Positions 42,255 to 52,332 of a stretch of DNA of 64,000 nucleotides are shown here, one piece after another. Each line of letters starts with the position of its first letter. The first letter of the stretch is position 1. Under the pieces are notes generated by a model that worked only from the letters and a program-made list of their open reading frames with translations, was not told the DNA's origin and did no database searches. The position numbers were made by a program, and so were the translations under genes. The stretch covers positions 40,958,411-41,022,410 of the forward strand of contig CM064480.1 in NCBI GenBank assembly GCA_032716605.1, given 5' to 3'. Source of the stretch: Paralithodes platypus (taxonomy: Eukaryota > Arthropoda > Malacostraca > Decapoda > Lithodidae).

Positions 42255-43389
42255 TTCTGCTGCTTCGACTAGAGTTCTTGGGTTTTTTCTCCTTCAAGTT
42301 CAAAGTTAGATCACCGCCCGTGCTCTTAAAGAACTGCTCCAACATCATTAACTGCTTAATTTCATCAAATGTTGTGACCTTCTCAGATCGGAGCCAGTTC
42401 CCCATAGCATCGGACAAGTCCCGGGCGTGTTCCAAAAAGGTGCTATCTCTTCCCTTAGTTACACCCCGGAACTTCAAACGGTACGTTTCTGGTTTCAGTT
42501 CGTAAGCCCTCAGGACAGCCTCCTTGAGATCCTCGTACACAATACATAACTCCAAAGGTAATGCATCGTAGGCTTTAAGACCCTTGCCTATTAATCTAGA
42601 GGATACAAGTGCTGCCCATTTATTCTCTGGCCTCTGGTGTTCCTGGCACTTCTTCTCAAAGCGTGTGAAAAATTCTGTTACACCACTCTCATCAAACACC
42701 GGAACCAGTTTCAATAAGTGCGAGAGAGACTGCTCATGAACACGGTTACCAGCCCCAAGTCGCTGTCCCGTTGCCTCTACTCGCGACTTCTCTACGTCCA
42801 TGTCGGCACAGTACCTAGTCGACTCTAAATCAGCTTGGATTTTTGCTAGCTTGGCTCTCTCTTCTATCTTGGCTAATTCTAATTGCTGCTGAAGCTTAGC
42901 TAATTCGAGCTGAAGCAATAATTCTGGAGTTAACCCTTGAGGAGGTGAAGGTGCTACAATGTTTGAAATCACCGGTGGTCCCCCCAGGAGCAACCCACCC
43001 TGCCAGTCACCACCCAACTGCGGAAGCGTACCCGGGCTCGGCAAACTACTGGGATGACTGGGAGTCGAGTGTAGGGGAAGCATGGCCGAAGGGCTCTGAG
43101 CACTCAACCCATCTCGCTCACCAGTCACCCTGCCCAGTACACATGTTATCAAGTTATCCTTGGTCATGCTGCTAGTAACCGCATGACCGATAGCTGTGGC
43201 CAGGCATTGAAGACCGTACCGATCCATACCCTCTAACCGCTCGGCAGTAACAGGCCATTGCAAAAATATCCTAGCATCCTCCTCACAGTTCACCCGATTA
43301 ACCCTTTCATCATGCTGCTGTTCCTCAGTTTCGACATTACGTACTGTGTCTCCATTCTCCTCTGACCCGGTATAAGACATGATGCTCAC
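42247..43389 (-). CDS. Gag of the LTR element
   Basis: 380 codons from MSIMSYTGSEENGD. A coiled-coil-like stretch rich in Leu, Gln and Glu (LLLQLELAKLQQQLELAKIEER, about residues 160-185) precedes a capsid-like retrotransposon gag region (about 215-350: HLLKLVPVFDES, FFTRFEKKCQEH, AALVSSRLIGKGLKAYDAL, FLEHARDLSDAMGNWL). Gag forms the particle that packages element RNA. The C-terminal end (SSRNG) is probably an artefact of the frameshift that separates it from the protease frame. Confidence 0.85.
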   Translation of the reverse strand: MSIMSYTGSEENGDTVRNVETEEQQHDERVNRVNCEEDARIFLQWPVTAERLEGMDRYGLQCLATAIGHAVTSSMTKDNLITCVLGRVTGERDGLSAQSPSAMLPLHSTPSHPSSLPSPGTLPQLGGDWQGGLLLGGPPVISNIVAPSPPQGLTPELLLQLELAKLQQQLELAKIEERAKLAKIQADLESTRYCADMDVEKSRVEATGQRLGAGNRVHEQSLSHLLKLVPVFDESGVTEFFTRFEKKCQEHQRPENKWAALVSSRLIGKGLKAYDALPLELCIVYEDLKEAVLRAYELKPETYRLKFRGVTKGRDSTFLEHARDLSDAMGNWLRSEKVTTFDEIKQLMMLEQFFKSTGGDLTLNLKEKKPKNSSRSSRNG

Positions 43390-43595
43390 AAAAATTTCTC
43401 ACCACAATATTCAGAAAAGAAGTACCCCAAACTCTTATACCTCAATATACACACAAAAATTCTCGGAAATACTCAAGGGCTATACTATGTTGCGAAAAAA
43501 AATTATTCTTGCTGGTCCCCGCAAAATATTCTCCAAAACAACAAATGTTCCCTGCTAATAAATGTAGGTTCACCAATCCTGGCGAGGTCGCCATT
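43390..43595 (-). promoter_or_regulatory. leader and primer-binding site region of the LTR element
   Basis: On the minus strand the 5' LTR ends TCGTAACA, followed by AA and TGGCGACCTCGCCAGGATTGG. A TGG two bases after the LTR is the usual start of a tRNA primer-binding site. The tRNA was not identified. About 200 bp of AT-rich leader separate it from gag. Confidence 0.6.
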
Positions 43596-45867
43596 TGTTA
43601 CGACTGGGGTTCAAATATATCAGGGCTCTTATTCATTGGACTAGTAATGGCATAAATGCTACAACGGAAAGCGCTAGATCCAACCTCTGATGTATATTCC
43701 CAGTGAACAAAGAACACAAATACTCTACAGAGTTCTATATGCAATAATAGGCTATCAAACTCTCAATAAATGTGCGTCTACTCTAGGCTTAATGTTATGT
43801 GAAAACAGCCTATTACTACCTATAACCGAAGGTGCTTGGTTATGGTATGCAAAGTAAGGTGGTAAGAGAAGTTACAGCTTACGTTACTTTAATCAATAAA
43901 TGTCAGGCACTCCTGCATGAAAGAAAGTGCACTAAAGTCCTTCAACACTAACAAGGAATCTTCTTTAAATGTTAGATGCTATAAAGATGCTCGTATCGGA
44001 AATGGAACCCAAAAAGGCAGGCAGCGGAACAATGCTCGTGCAGGCTATGCACACAAAAAGGCAGAATATATAATGCCGTCGGAGCCAAGAATATCCTAAA
44101 CACTACAACAATAATAATCGCCACGACAATGCAGTATTCCTATCAACAAAAAGAGCCTAAGTCGTTTGTGTCTCAATACATCAAACTAGGCTGCGAAATG
44201 CTTGTGTAATCATAAATGGGTATGCATAAAAAGAGTAATTAGGTTAATATACTTAATGTCTACTGTGACTGATAAAGTCTAGCTAGAGTCAATGATACGA
44301 GATACTGGTGCGCATGGCATGCTGCCTAGCCCAGTGCAAATCTCAAGTCTGTGCGTCAAATATTACGTTATAATGAAGGGTAGCTCTCTTGAGAAATCTT
44401 AATACCGAAGTACTAAGCGTTCTCCTGGCGTACCTCAAAGACAAACAACGAGCTTAGAACAGTGCAGAATGGTATAGGCAAAAAGCCCTCATTCGTGCAT
44501 GCTCTACTCTCAATGGCACACAGACTAGAATTTACTCAATCAACTCCAGTTCTCAGGTATGTCGTGCAGCTTTTAACTAAAGCCAGCACTCATAGGAAAC
44601 AATACCTTATAATATCCGACCCCTAGTCTAGCATTATCTAATCCAGCAGAACACTAATAATTAAAGGAAGCGGTACTATGAAAGCCAACCAATGCTTCGT
44701 GATCCACTTATCTTAACAACTAACATACATAGGTTATATCAGACCTTAACCCTTATTTAGCGGCGAGCAACATAAGTCGAGTTAAATAAAGCTGGACTAT
44801 GTGGCGGCGCTCGACATAACTCGAGTGGCAATTTCAGCACGTAATGTGGCTGAGAGAGAGAGACATGTGGTGGCAGGAGACTAGCGAGCGTATGACTGCT
44901 CCAGACCACCGCGGCGAACCTACTGACACAAATCTCAGCTCCCTCCTCCCTCTCTCACTCGCTACATACTCAATTATGTACTGAAAGTACCGAATTACCT
45001 GCTTTTTGCACTCGCGTTGCACGGTTATTGCAAGAAAACTATCCATCATACAAGGATCGTTATGGTGTCATTCGAAAGCTCTGTTTATGCCCTTTCAGGG
45101 ATAGGTACTTGTTTTACGTTCTGGGTCTTATTTAGGCATGAAAATGATCACGTAAACAGCCCTATTTTGGCTAAAAACACCCCGCTGTGCGGTACACATA
45201 AATAAACCGCATAGGCCGCTCGTAAGGTGTTAACGCACAATACAACTGGCCAGCATGAAGCTGATTTTGCAGAGTTAACCAGAGGGGGTATAATATTAAT
45301 AAAAGGTGGTGAAAGATATGGAAAATGAGAGAGATAGGCAGAGGAAAAGATTCTCAGGTGCAGGTCAGGGGACAGGTAGCAAGGGAAAAAGATGGGTGCG
45401 TTCTAGAAACCAGATCTGAGGGAGAGACTGGCGAGGAACTGTATATATACTCGCACTAGCTCGAGCCGCGTGGGAAAAAAGCGGTTGCAAGTCCTCTAGC
45501 CACTAGCAAGGGAGCTAACAGCATGGGAAGGACCTCTCTCAACCAACCCCCACGAGGCAGCCAGCCGTGACGTCATCGAGCGGGACAAAAACACTACGCG
45601 CTCCCTCTCACTCTGTTCTACTCTCTCTCTCTCTCCCAGATCCCATCATTACTAGTTAATGATAAAACATATACTTTACAATTAAATATATAAAGCCTTG
45701 ACATGGGTGAAAACAAAGAGCCTTTCTGGACTGCCCATGACACGAGCTTTCATATGAAATAAAGCACACTCTAATACATAAACTGTAGCCCCATCCACTG
45801 CCCTGGCGATCCTAGCGAGTCACTGTAGGACAAGCCATGCGGTTCTAACGGAGTGGTTAACGTCACA
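43596..45867 (-). repeat. 5' LTR of the Gypsy-type element, carrying a MITE
   Basis: 2272 bp, same ends as the 3' LTR. It is 481 bp longer because of the TTAA-flanked insertion at 44746-45233 and a lost triplet in an AAT run. The few substitutions between LTRs mean a recent insertion, and the MITE came later still. Confidence 0.92.
44746..45233. mobile_element. TTAA MITE (480 bp) inside the 5' LTR
   Basis: The 3' LTR keeps the empty site GACCTTAACGCACAAT; here TTAA is duplicated (44746-44749, 45230-45233). Ends: CCCTTATTTAGCGGCGAGC and, read inwards, CACCTTACGAGCGGCC. Two related repeats follow the left end (GCGGCGAGCAACATAAGTCGAG-like at about 44760 and GGCGCTCGACATAACTCGAG at 44804), the second an inverted repeat CTCGA-N6-TCGAG. 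TTAA duplication and CCC start put it with piggyBac-type elements. No transposase frame. Confidence 0.85.
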
Positions 45868-45990
45868 CGAGTTACTCATATTGTCAGATATTTTGACTAT
45901 TTGGGTATCTGGGTAAACCCTCTGTCAATTTGGCCAAGTTGTTAAAAGACACCTGGCTATATGGACAATTCGGCAATTTGTCTAATTAGG
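45868..45990. repeat. array 3' spacer, right of the LTR insertion
   Basis: CGAGTTACTCATATTGTCAG continues the spacer cut at 37599 (CACTAGCCGAG). It breaks off after GGCAATTTGTCTAATTAGG, where unrelated sequence starts. Confidence 0.85.
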
Positions 45991-46027
45991 CACGACAGTA
46001 TCACATCAAAGCTTTTAGTACAAGTCA

Positions 46028-46162
46028 TTACACGGATATCACCATCGAGCTTCCGGAAGTTTTGATTAAGGTTGCTTCTGTTGGGATTCCTTTTAGTGCC
46101 GCTACTTTATCAGCTACTACACTAGTTAACTCATCCAAAGTGTATGTATTTTCAACACTCAT
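46028..46162 (-). CDS. small prokaryote-like frame b, 44 codons
   Basis: ATG at 46160-46162, with GGAGG at 46170-46174 placed 7 nt upstream (an ideal Shine-Dalgarno) and an ATGA overlap with the stop of frame a. It starts MSVENTYTLDELTSVVADKV and ends MVISV. Polar and helix-prone; no family recognised. The translation signals are bacterial or phage-like, unlike anything else in the window. Chance is possible for so short a frame. Confidence 0.4.
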   Translation of the reverse strand: MSVENTYTLDELTSVVADKVAALKGIPTEATLIKTSGSSMVISV

Positions 46163-46281
46163 ACAAGTTCCTCCATAATACCTAGTACTTCAGCTAGCAT
46201 TAATCCTCCACCGGCAAAAATTGCAAGATAGCCAGCGTCATGCAGATTGCTTTGCATAAGCTGATAGCCTGCTGTAATTAA
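46159..46281 (-). CDS. small prokaryote-like frame a, 3' part
   Basis: Open from the TTAA at 46278-46281 (the start lies beyond it, displaced by the piggyBac insertion) to TGA at 46159. It reads LITAGYQLMQSNLHDAGYLA, then a Gly-rich hydrophobic stretch and VLGIMEELV. That suits the C-terminal end of a small membrane protein. It is coupled to frame b by ATGA. Confidence 0.35.
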   Translation of the reverse strand, partial: LITAGYQLMQSNLHDAGYLAIFAGGGLMLAEVLGIMEELV

Positions 46282-46353
46282 CCCATGGAATCCGGGAGGC
46301 CTCATATGAGGCAAAACATAGTTTGGTTAGGAATCCGGGAGGCCTCATATGAG
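46278..46353 (+). repeat. piggyBac-type 5' end with twin palindromes, second element
   Basis: TTAA (46278-46281), 19 nt starting CCCATGGAATCC, palindrome CTCATATGAG (46301-46310), 33 nt, and the palindrome again (46344-46353), each within the direct repeat AATCCGGGAGGCCTCATATG. Same design and the same 19-bp spacing as at 5322-5354 and 6814-6846, with a different palindrome core. Confidence 0.75.
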
Positions 46354-46473
46354 GCAAAATCAAAATCAAAGGGTTTAAATTGCACGGGCGGATTTTTTTT
46401 TTTGTGCGTGGGTGACCGCAGCTCCACCAAGCACAAACTACCAGGCAGCATCAGTTCTTGTTTCGCATCCAAG

Positions 46474-47150
46474 ATGGCTGGAGCTAACCCGAAAACAATC
46501 GCTGTGTCCAAATCGCGGCCCGCCGCCGCGGCCCGTATTCCTAAGAAAGGTAAGGCTAAACTCACCAAAAAGACATTGCTAAGTCCCGGTGGTGTTGCAC
46601 GGAAACTTGCAGAGTTGAGTGATGATAGTGATGAAGTTAGTGAGATTGAGAGTGATTTTGACGAAGAGCAAGTGGTTAGTGAAGATGTGGATGAAGTGGA
46701 AGATGGCGAAGAATTCCAGGGCTTTCATAGCACTGATGATGACGATGGTGATGATAATGACAATGATGGATGCGGTGAACATCATGAAGGTGATGAAAGT
46801 GTTAGTGAAATGGGAAGTGTTCTACCCGCATCTCGTGACACGACGCTCACGCTTGCGACCCTGGCGTCGGCTGTGGGGACTCCTTCCCCAGCAAAAATAG
46901 CCAGTTATTTTATAGGAGGGCTGTGCTGGATAGTGCAAGGAAGGAGGCACGGGAGGCGGCCGAAAGGATAAGAGGTGATGATGCTGATAGTGAGGATGAG
47001 GGTGAAGAGTCGAGCGTGGATAGTCCTATTCCTTTGTCTCCCGGGCCCTCGTCACCCACGGCTGGTGCGGTATTGTCCCCGCATGACCCACAGCCATCAA
47101 CAAGTGGTGCAAGTGGTCAACGCACCTCCAGAAGGGTCTTGTTCATGGCT
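46474..47150 (+). pseudogene. N-terminal part of a second piggyBac-like transposase
   Basis: The first Met after the TTAA end (46474) starts MAGANPKTIAVSKSRPAAAA, a basic Ala-rich stretch. It continues KKTLLSPGGVARKLAELSDD and a long acidic run (DEEQVVSEDVDEVEDGEE, DDDDGDDNDND). The frame shifts between about 46905 and 46923 into DSARKEAREAAERIRGDD, SEDEGEESS and a Pro/Ser-rich stretch up to RRVLFMA. piggyBac-type transposases often start with such an acidic low-complexity region. The catalytic domain never appears, because repeat R1 begins at 47151. Identification rests on the adjoining TTAA end and composition, not on a catalytic motif. Confidence 0.5.
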
Positions 47151-48126
47151 GTAAGGGGGGGTTTTCATAGTGTTTGCTTTTCTTTTCTTTTCCTGGACTT
47201 TGCTGTTACCCCCTCCTTATTTATTATTTCATGTTCATTCCATTACTGTGTTTCTTCCTTAATTAATGAAGATTGGTCCAATTTATTACTCTGGTAGCTT
47301 AATGGCCGTTGCATGCAAAGAAATACAGGTGAATGAATGCAAATTAGATAAATGACACCGGAGAAAAAAAAACACAATATACCGTTTGGTATTAATTAAC
47401 TATATTAAAACACTGTAAAGGAAAATACACTTTTCACTGTGATACACAAATCAATAGGATTATTACTGTAATCAACCACGGAAAATATCGGTATTATTGG
47501 CCCAATGAACTACTTCTTATCACCACATCAAAGTTAACTAAAACCCTTCAACAGGTGACCCCAAGGCCACTACCCTAGTAAACACACACTTCAGTCACTA
47601 AGTTCATAAGGCGTACAACAGCTCACAATGGGGTGAAGGTTAGCTCAAGGCTCAATAACACCAACAGCATCCTGTCTCAGTACAGCCACTAGGTCATGTC
47701 CACTGTGGTGGACACAGGACTCTCTGCACCTGGTACTTCTCCAGGGACTTCGCTCCTGACCTGGGACCTGGTATTAACACTACCATTAATAAAACTGACA
47801 ACATTATATATCTAATTCATATCAACATTACAAAAGTGGTCATATGTATCAATTAAGAGACAACAAAATAACGGTTTTATAAATTGTTGGGTCAGATCAA
47901 TTTTACTTAGTTGACCCTCAAAAATATATAAAGTAAAATGGTCCAAATTAGAAAACGGAGGGTAGGCCTATACACCCTACTCGTAAAGGAATGTTGGTTA
48001 CATTAAGTTACATACGGTATATCATTGCTGTGATAATACTACACAAACATAATGCAATTAACATATTATTATCTTATACATAATAAGGTTGACAGGAAAA
48101 ATAGTATGGAATTCGAAACCAAATTA
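47151..48126. repeat. ~1-kb direct repeat R, copy R1
   Basis: Starts GTAAGGGGGGGTTTTC and is matched almost base for base (with small indels) by 51262-52332: CCTGGACTTTGCTGTTACCCC, ACAGGTGACCCCAAGGCC, CATGTCCACTGTGGTGGAC, CGCTCCTGACCTGGGACC, AACGGAGGGTAGG. No coding frame or terminal repeats were found. Type unknown. Confidence 0.8.
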
Positions 48127-48133
48127 TTAATTA

Positions 48134-49040
48134 CTAATAATAATAATAATAATAATAAAACTTTATTTCAGACTCACACAGTACAGAGGGGACCATACTG
48201 GGGTCCATATATACCTAATAGTAACATAAATATATATAAGCTACTGTATATAGGCTACATAAAATAAATAGAAATTAAATAAAACCCAGCTTGCTATCAT
48301 GTAGTTCACAGCACTGCCTCAACCAAAAACAGTGGTCATCAAACTACTGTGTTACCAAAACTACTGTCCTAATTGTGTACAGTACCATGCCTCACATCAT
48401 TTAGCTTCCGGTACAGTATGTTGCTACAGTACAGTATAGGAATATCGGTACTGTACTGCACTATGAGGTTCAGTACCGGTATGCTAATTCTGTAGAGTAA
48501 CAGACCTAACGGTTTATCAAACTACTGTGTTACCAAAACTACTGTCCTAATTGTGTACAGTACCATGCCTCACATCATTTAGCTTCCGGTACAGTATGTT
48601 GCTACAGTACAGTATAGGAATATCGGTACTGTACTGCACTATGAGGTTCAGTACCGGTATGCTAATTCCTAGAGGTGTAATAATAATAATAATAATACTT
48701 TATTTCAGACTCACACAGTACAGAGGGGACCATACTGGGGTCCATATATACCTAATAGTAACATAAATATATATAAGCTACTGTATATAGGCTACATAAA
48801 ATAAATAGAAATTAAATAAAACCCAGCTTGCTATCATGTAGTTCACAGCACTGCCTCAACCAAAAACAGTGGTCATCAAACTACTGTGTTACCAAAACTA
48901 CTGTCCTAATTGTGTACAGTACCATGCCTCACATCATTTAGCTTCCGGTACAGTATGTTGCTACAGTACAGTATAGGAATATCGGTACTGTACTGCACTA
49001 TGAGGTTCAGTACCGGTATGCTAATTCTGTAGAGTAACAG
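48134..49040 (-). repeat. LINE 3' end, rearranged into two and a half copies
   Basis: Two copies of (TAA)n, CTTTATTTCAGACTCACACAG... GGTATGCTAATTC lie at 48134-48498 and 48676-49038, with a 160-bp partial copy (about 48510-48665) between. On the minus strand each full copy ends AATAAAG(TATTATT)n, i.e. a polyadenylation signal and (ATT)n tail. The inner copy joins the LINE coding region, so the outer copies are duplications of its 3' untranslated end. Confidence 0.8.
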
Positions 49041-49183
49041 ACCTGAAATCATTACTTAAGGTTAAATATAGAGCAACTTCTTCCAGTGTGCCTGGATCCT
49101 AGAGGTGTACACTATGCTTGGAGTTTGTAGCATTTTAATGATACTGTTCTCAGAAGTGTTAAGGCGCTGAATGAATTTATATG

Positions 49184-51261
49184 TTAGCTTTCTAATGAGT
49201 GGTGGTAACAGTGTAAGTTCATATAGGCACATAGCGTACTTGTACTCTCATATTTTGAGAGCCCCAGAAACATTTTCATGATATTGTGATATGAGATACT
49301 TAGTCTATTCACTGTCATTTTCTTATAGTTCCACCATAGTTGTGCTGTATACATTGGTGAGCAGTAGGAGTTTAACAATGTTATTTTTGTATCCCATGGG
49401 CACATATGAAATTTTTTTAATATTGAATTTCCCTGCATGTAAAGTTGCCTTCGCTGACGACCCATATCCTCATCATCTGTGCGATCACTTGAAATATAGT
49501 GTCCTAGATACTTTACTTTACTTACTTCTATAATTTCTTCATACAAATGGAATTTAGGTAGCTTTGATTTCAATAGAAGGTTAGATTTAAATATTATGAT
49601 ATTGCTCTTTATAGGATTAAATTTGACTGAATGTTCGATTCCAAATTTTTCACATACTCTTAATAATTTATCCAGTCCTGCTCCAGAGGGCGCGATTAAG
49701 GCTAGGTCATCAGCATACATGAGATGATTTACAATGGTTCTGCCAATACAGCACCCAGTGCGAGTCTTGTTCAGCTCCAGACTAAGATCATCCATGTAGA
49801 CGTTGAAAAGATACGGAGACAATATCCCCCCCTGCCTAACACCATTGGTTACGGCGAAAGAGCCTGACAGGATGTTGCCCCATTTTACACACATTTTTTG
49901 ATTAGCATACCAGAAAATAAGTATCCTAACAATATAGCTAGGCACTCCCCTGTTAACTAATTTTTCAAATAAGGTTTTGTGACACACCCTATCAAAAGCC
50001 TTACTTGCATCAAGAAAACAAGAGAAAATTGAGCTATTTAGCTTGTTGTATGTATCAATCACTTCTTTCAGCACATATGCATTGGTCTGTGCCGTGATTT
50101 TTCTTAAAGCCAAACTGATTGCTGCTGGTGACAATATATGCAGACATTCTTTCTAGCATTATCATTTCAACTACCTTACTCACCACACTAGCAAGTGCAA
50201 GTGTAGTTGTCTTTAGCTGTAATTTTACCTGATTTATCTTTAATGACAGGAACAAGTATTACGGATATCATAGACTCCGGCAGGACACCATGCGTAAATA
50301 GACTGGTGATGGAAGAACTAAGTTTATCTATTAACAACTTATCTGCATATTTAAGATGTTCTGCATATATACCATCCAGCCCACAAGCTTTGTTTAGGTT
50401 AAGTTTTCTTATGGCATTCTCAAGATCACTTTCAGTCACTTTAATGTCTTCATAATTACTATCTTTCACATATTGAATTGCACCATTAGTAGACCTTTGG
50501 TTTACACTGTTAAGTAGTTCCTTAAAATGAGTTTTTCCATAAGTCAGCAATGTTCTCTTCACCCGTAACCCCCTCAACACTGACAGGTAATGGTGTGTTA
50601 CAATTTTGCATGGATCTGATGTCCTTCCAAAAACAGTTAGTATCCTTTTCTGCCAGACTCTTTGCAAGGGCTTCCTTCCTTAATTGGTTTTTCATTTTGC
50701 TTAATAAATCTAATGGCATATTTGGTCCTAGCCTTTGCTCTTTTGTGAAGTTCAAATATAGGCCCCTGTCTGGGCTGACCTACCTCAAGCCAATGAGACC
50801 TAGCATCTCTGGAGGCCTGATACAGGTCAGCCACATAGTCTTGCCAACCTGGCTTATTGAATGAGGACTTATATTTATGGCTATTAAAAATACTTTCCCC
50901 CGCTTTTAATAAAGAATCTATTATACTATTGTAAAATTTAATAATGTCCTTTCTGTGTTGTGCATCACTACATTTTGGATCCCTGCATTGTGCTACACCA
51001 TTATCATCATATTGCACCCTATTTAATAAGTCTTTGGTTTTATCACAGTACATTTGGCACTCTTCATTTGAGATTACATTCCATGGAACTTTTGCCTTGA
51101 TGCTATTGCTAGTTTCTGTTATTTCCGGTGCCTTATTCATTTGGATTGTTAATTCTATAGGTATGTGGTCGTCATCCATAATGTTGTATCTTATGGCCAT
51201 TTCTGAGATAGAGTCATGAAAGTCAGAGCTAGAGATTGCATGATCAAGCCACGACCTGGTT
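49184..51261 (-). pseudogene. LINE (non-LTR retrotransposon) with EEP and reverse transcriptase domains
   Basis: Target-primed retrotransposition enzyme, 5'-truncated inside the endonuclease. 51261-51040 gives SWLDHAISSSDFHDS and DDDHIPIEL, the end of an EEP endonuclease. 50667-50188 holds the first RT blocks (KACGLDGIYAEHLKY, GVLPESMISVILVPVIKD). 50255-50055 has NQFGFKKNHGTDQ. 50134-49184 has CFLDASKAFDRV (palm Asp), GVRQGGILSPYLFN, the catalytic YADDLALIA, and KVKYLGHYI. Two frameshifts (about 50200 and 50100) break it. The RT block style fits the CR1/L2/Jockey group; clade not assigned. Confidence 0.88.
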
Positions 51262-52332
51262 GTAAGGGGGTGTTTTCGAAGTCTTTACTTTTCTTTTCTA
51301 AAGTTCCTGGGACTTTGCTGTTACCCCCATCCTTATTTATTATTTCCTTGTTCATTCCATTATTGTGTTTCTTCCTGACTTGATGATTGGTCCAACTTAT
51401 TACTCTGGTAGCTTAATGCCGTTGCATGCAAGGAAATACAGGTGAATGAATGCAAATGGTCTAAATGACACAGGATAAATAAAATCACAATATACCGTTT
51501 GGTATTCTTAACTATATTAAAACACTGTAAAGAGAAATACACTTTTCACTGTGATACACAAATCAATACGATTATTACTTTAGTCAACCACGGAATATAT
51601 CGGTATTATTGGCGCAATGAACTACTTCTTATCACCACATCAAAGTTAACTAAAACCCTTCAACAGGTGACCCCAAGGCCACTACCCTAGTAAACACACA
51701 CTTCAGTCACTAAGTTCATAAGGCGTACAACAGCTCACAATGGGGTGAAGGTTAGCTCAAGGCTCAATAACACCAACAGCATCCTGTCTCAGTGCAGCCA
51801 CTAGGTCATGTCCACTGGGGTGGACACAGGACTCTGCACCTGGTACTTCTCCCTGGACTTCGCTCCTGACCTGGGACCTTGTATTAACATTACCATTAAT
51901 AAAACTGACAAAATTCTATATCTTAATTCATATTAACATTACAAAAAGTGTTCAAATGTATCAATTAAGAGATAACAAAAGGAGGATGTAAATTATTGGG
52001 TTACAGATAAAATTTACTTAGTTGACCCTCAAAAATATATAAAGAAAAATTGTCTAAATAGAAAACGGAGGGTTGGAGATAGATATAATTTACTTAGTTG
52101 ACCCTCAAAAATATATAAAGAAAAATGGTTCAAAATAGAAAACGGAGTGTATACACACACGACTCAGGAATGTGGGCTTACATTAAGTTACATACATGAT
52201 ATTGAACTCGACATACGGGATATCATCGCTGTGATAATACTACACTAACACAATGCAATTAACATATTATTATCTTAATACATAATAAGGTTGGCAGGAA
52301 AAATAATATGGAATTTGAAATCTAAATTATCA
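51262..52332. repeat. ~1-kb direct repeat R, copy R2
   Basis: Starts TGTAAGGGGGTGTTTTCG directly after the truncated LINE and is collinear with R1 to AATTATCAATTATCAG. It has an additional local duplication at 52010-52140 (TTTACTTAGTTGACCCTCAAAAATATATAAAG twice). R2 continues beyond the point where R1 is cut by the LINE tail. Confidence 0.8.

Noticed and set aside
46474..46971. nucleolin-like or other acidic host nuclear protein
   Set aside because: The acidic run is suggestive, but the TTAA end with twin palindromes about 190 bp upstream and the following truncation point to a piggyBac-type N-terminus.
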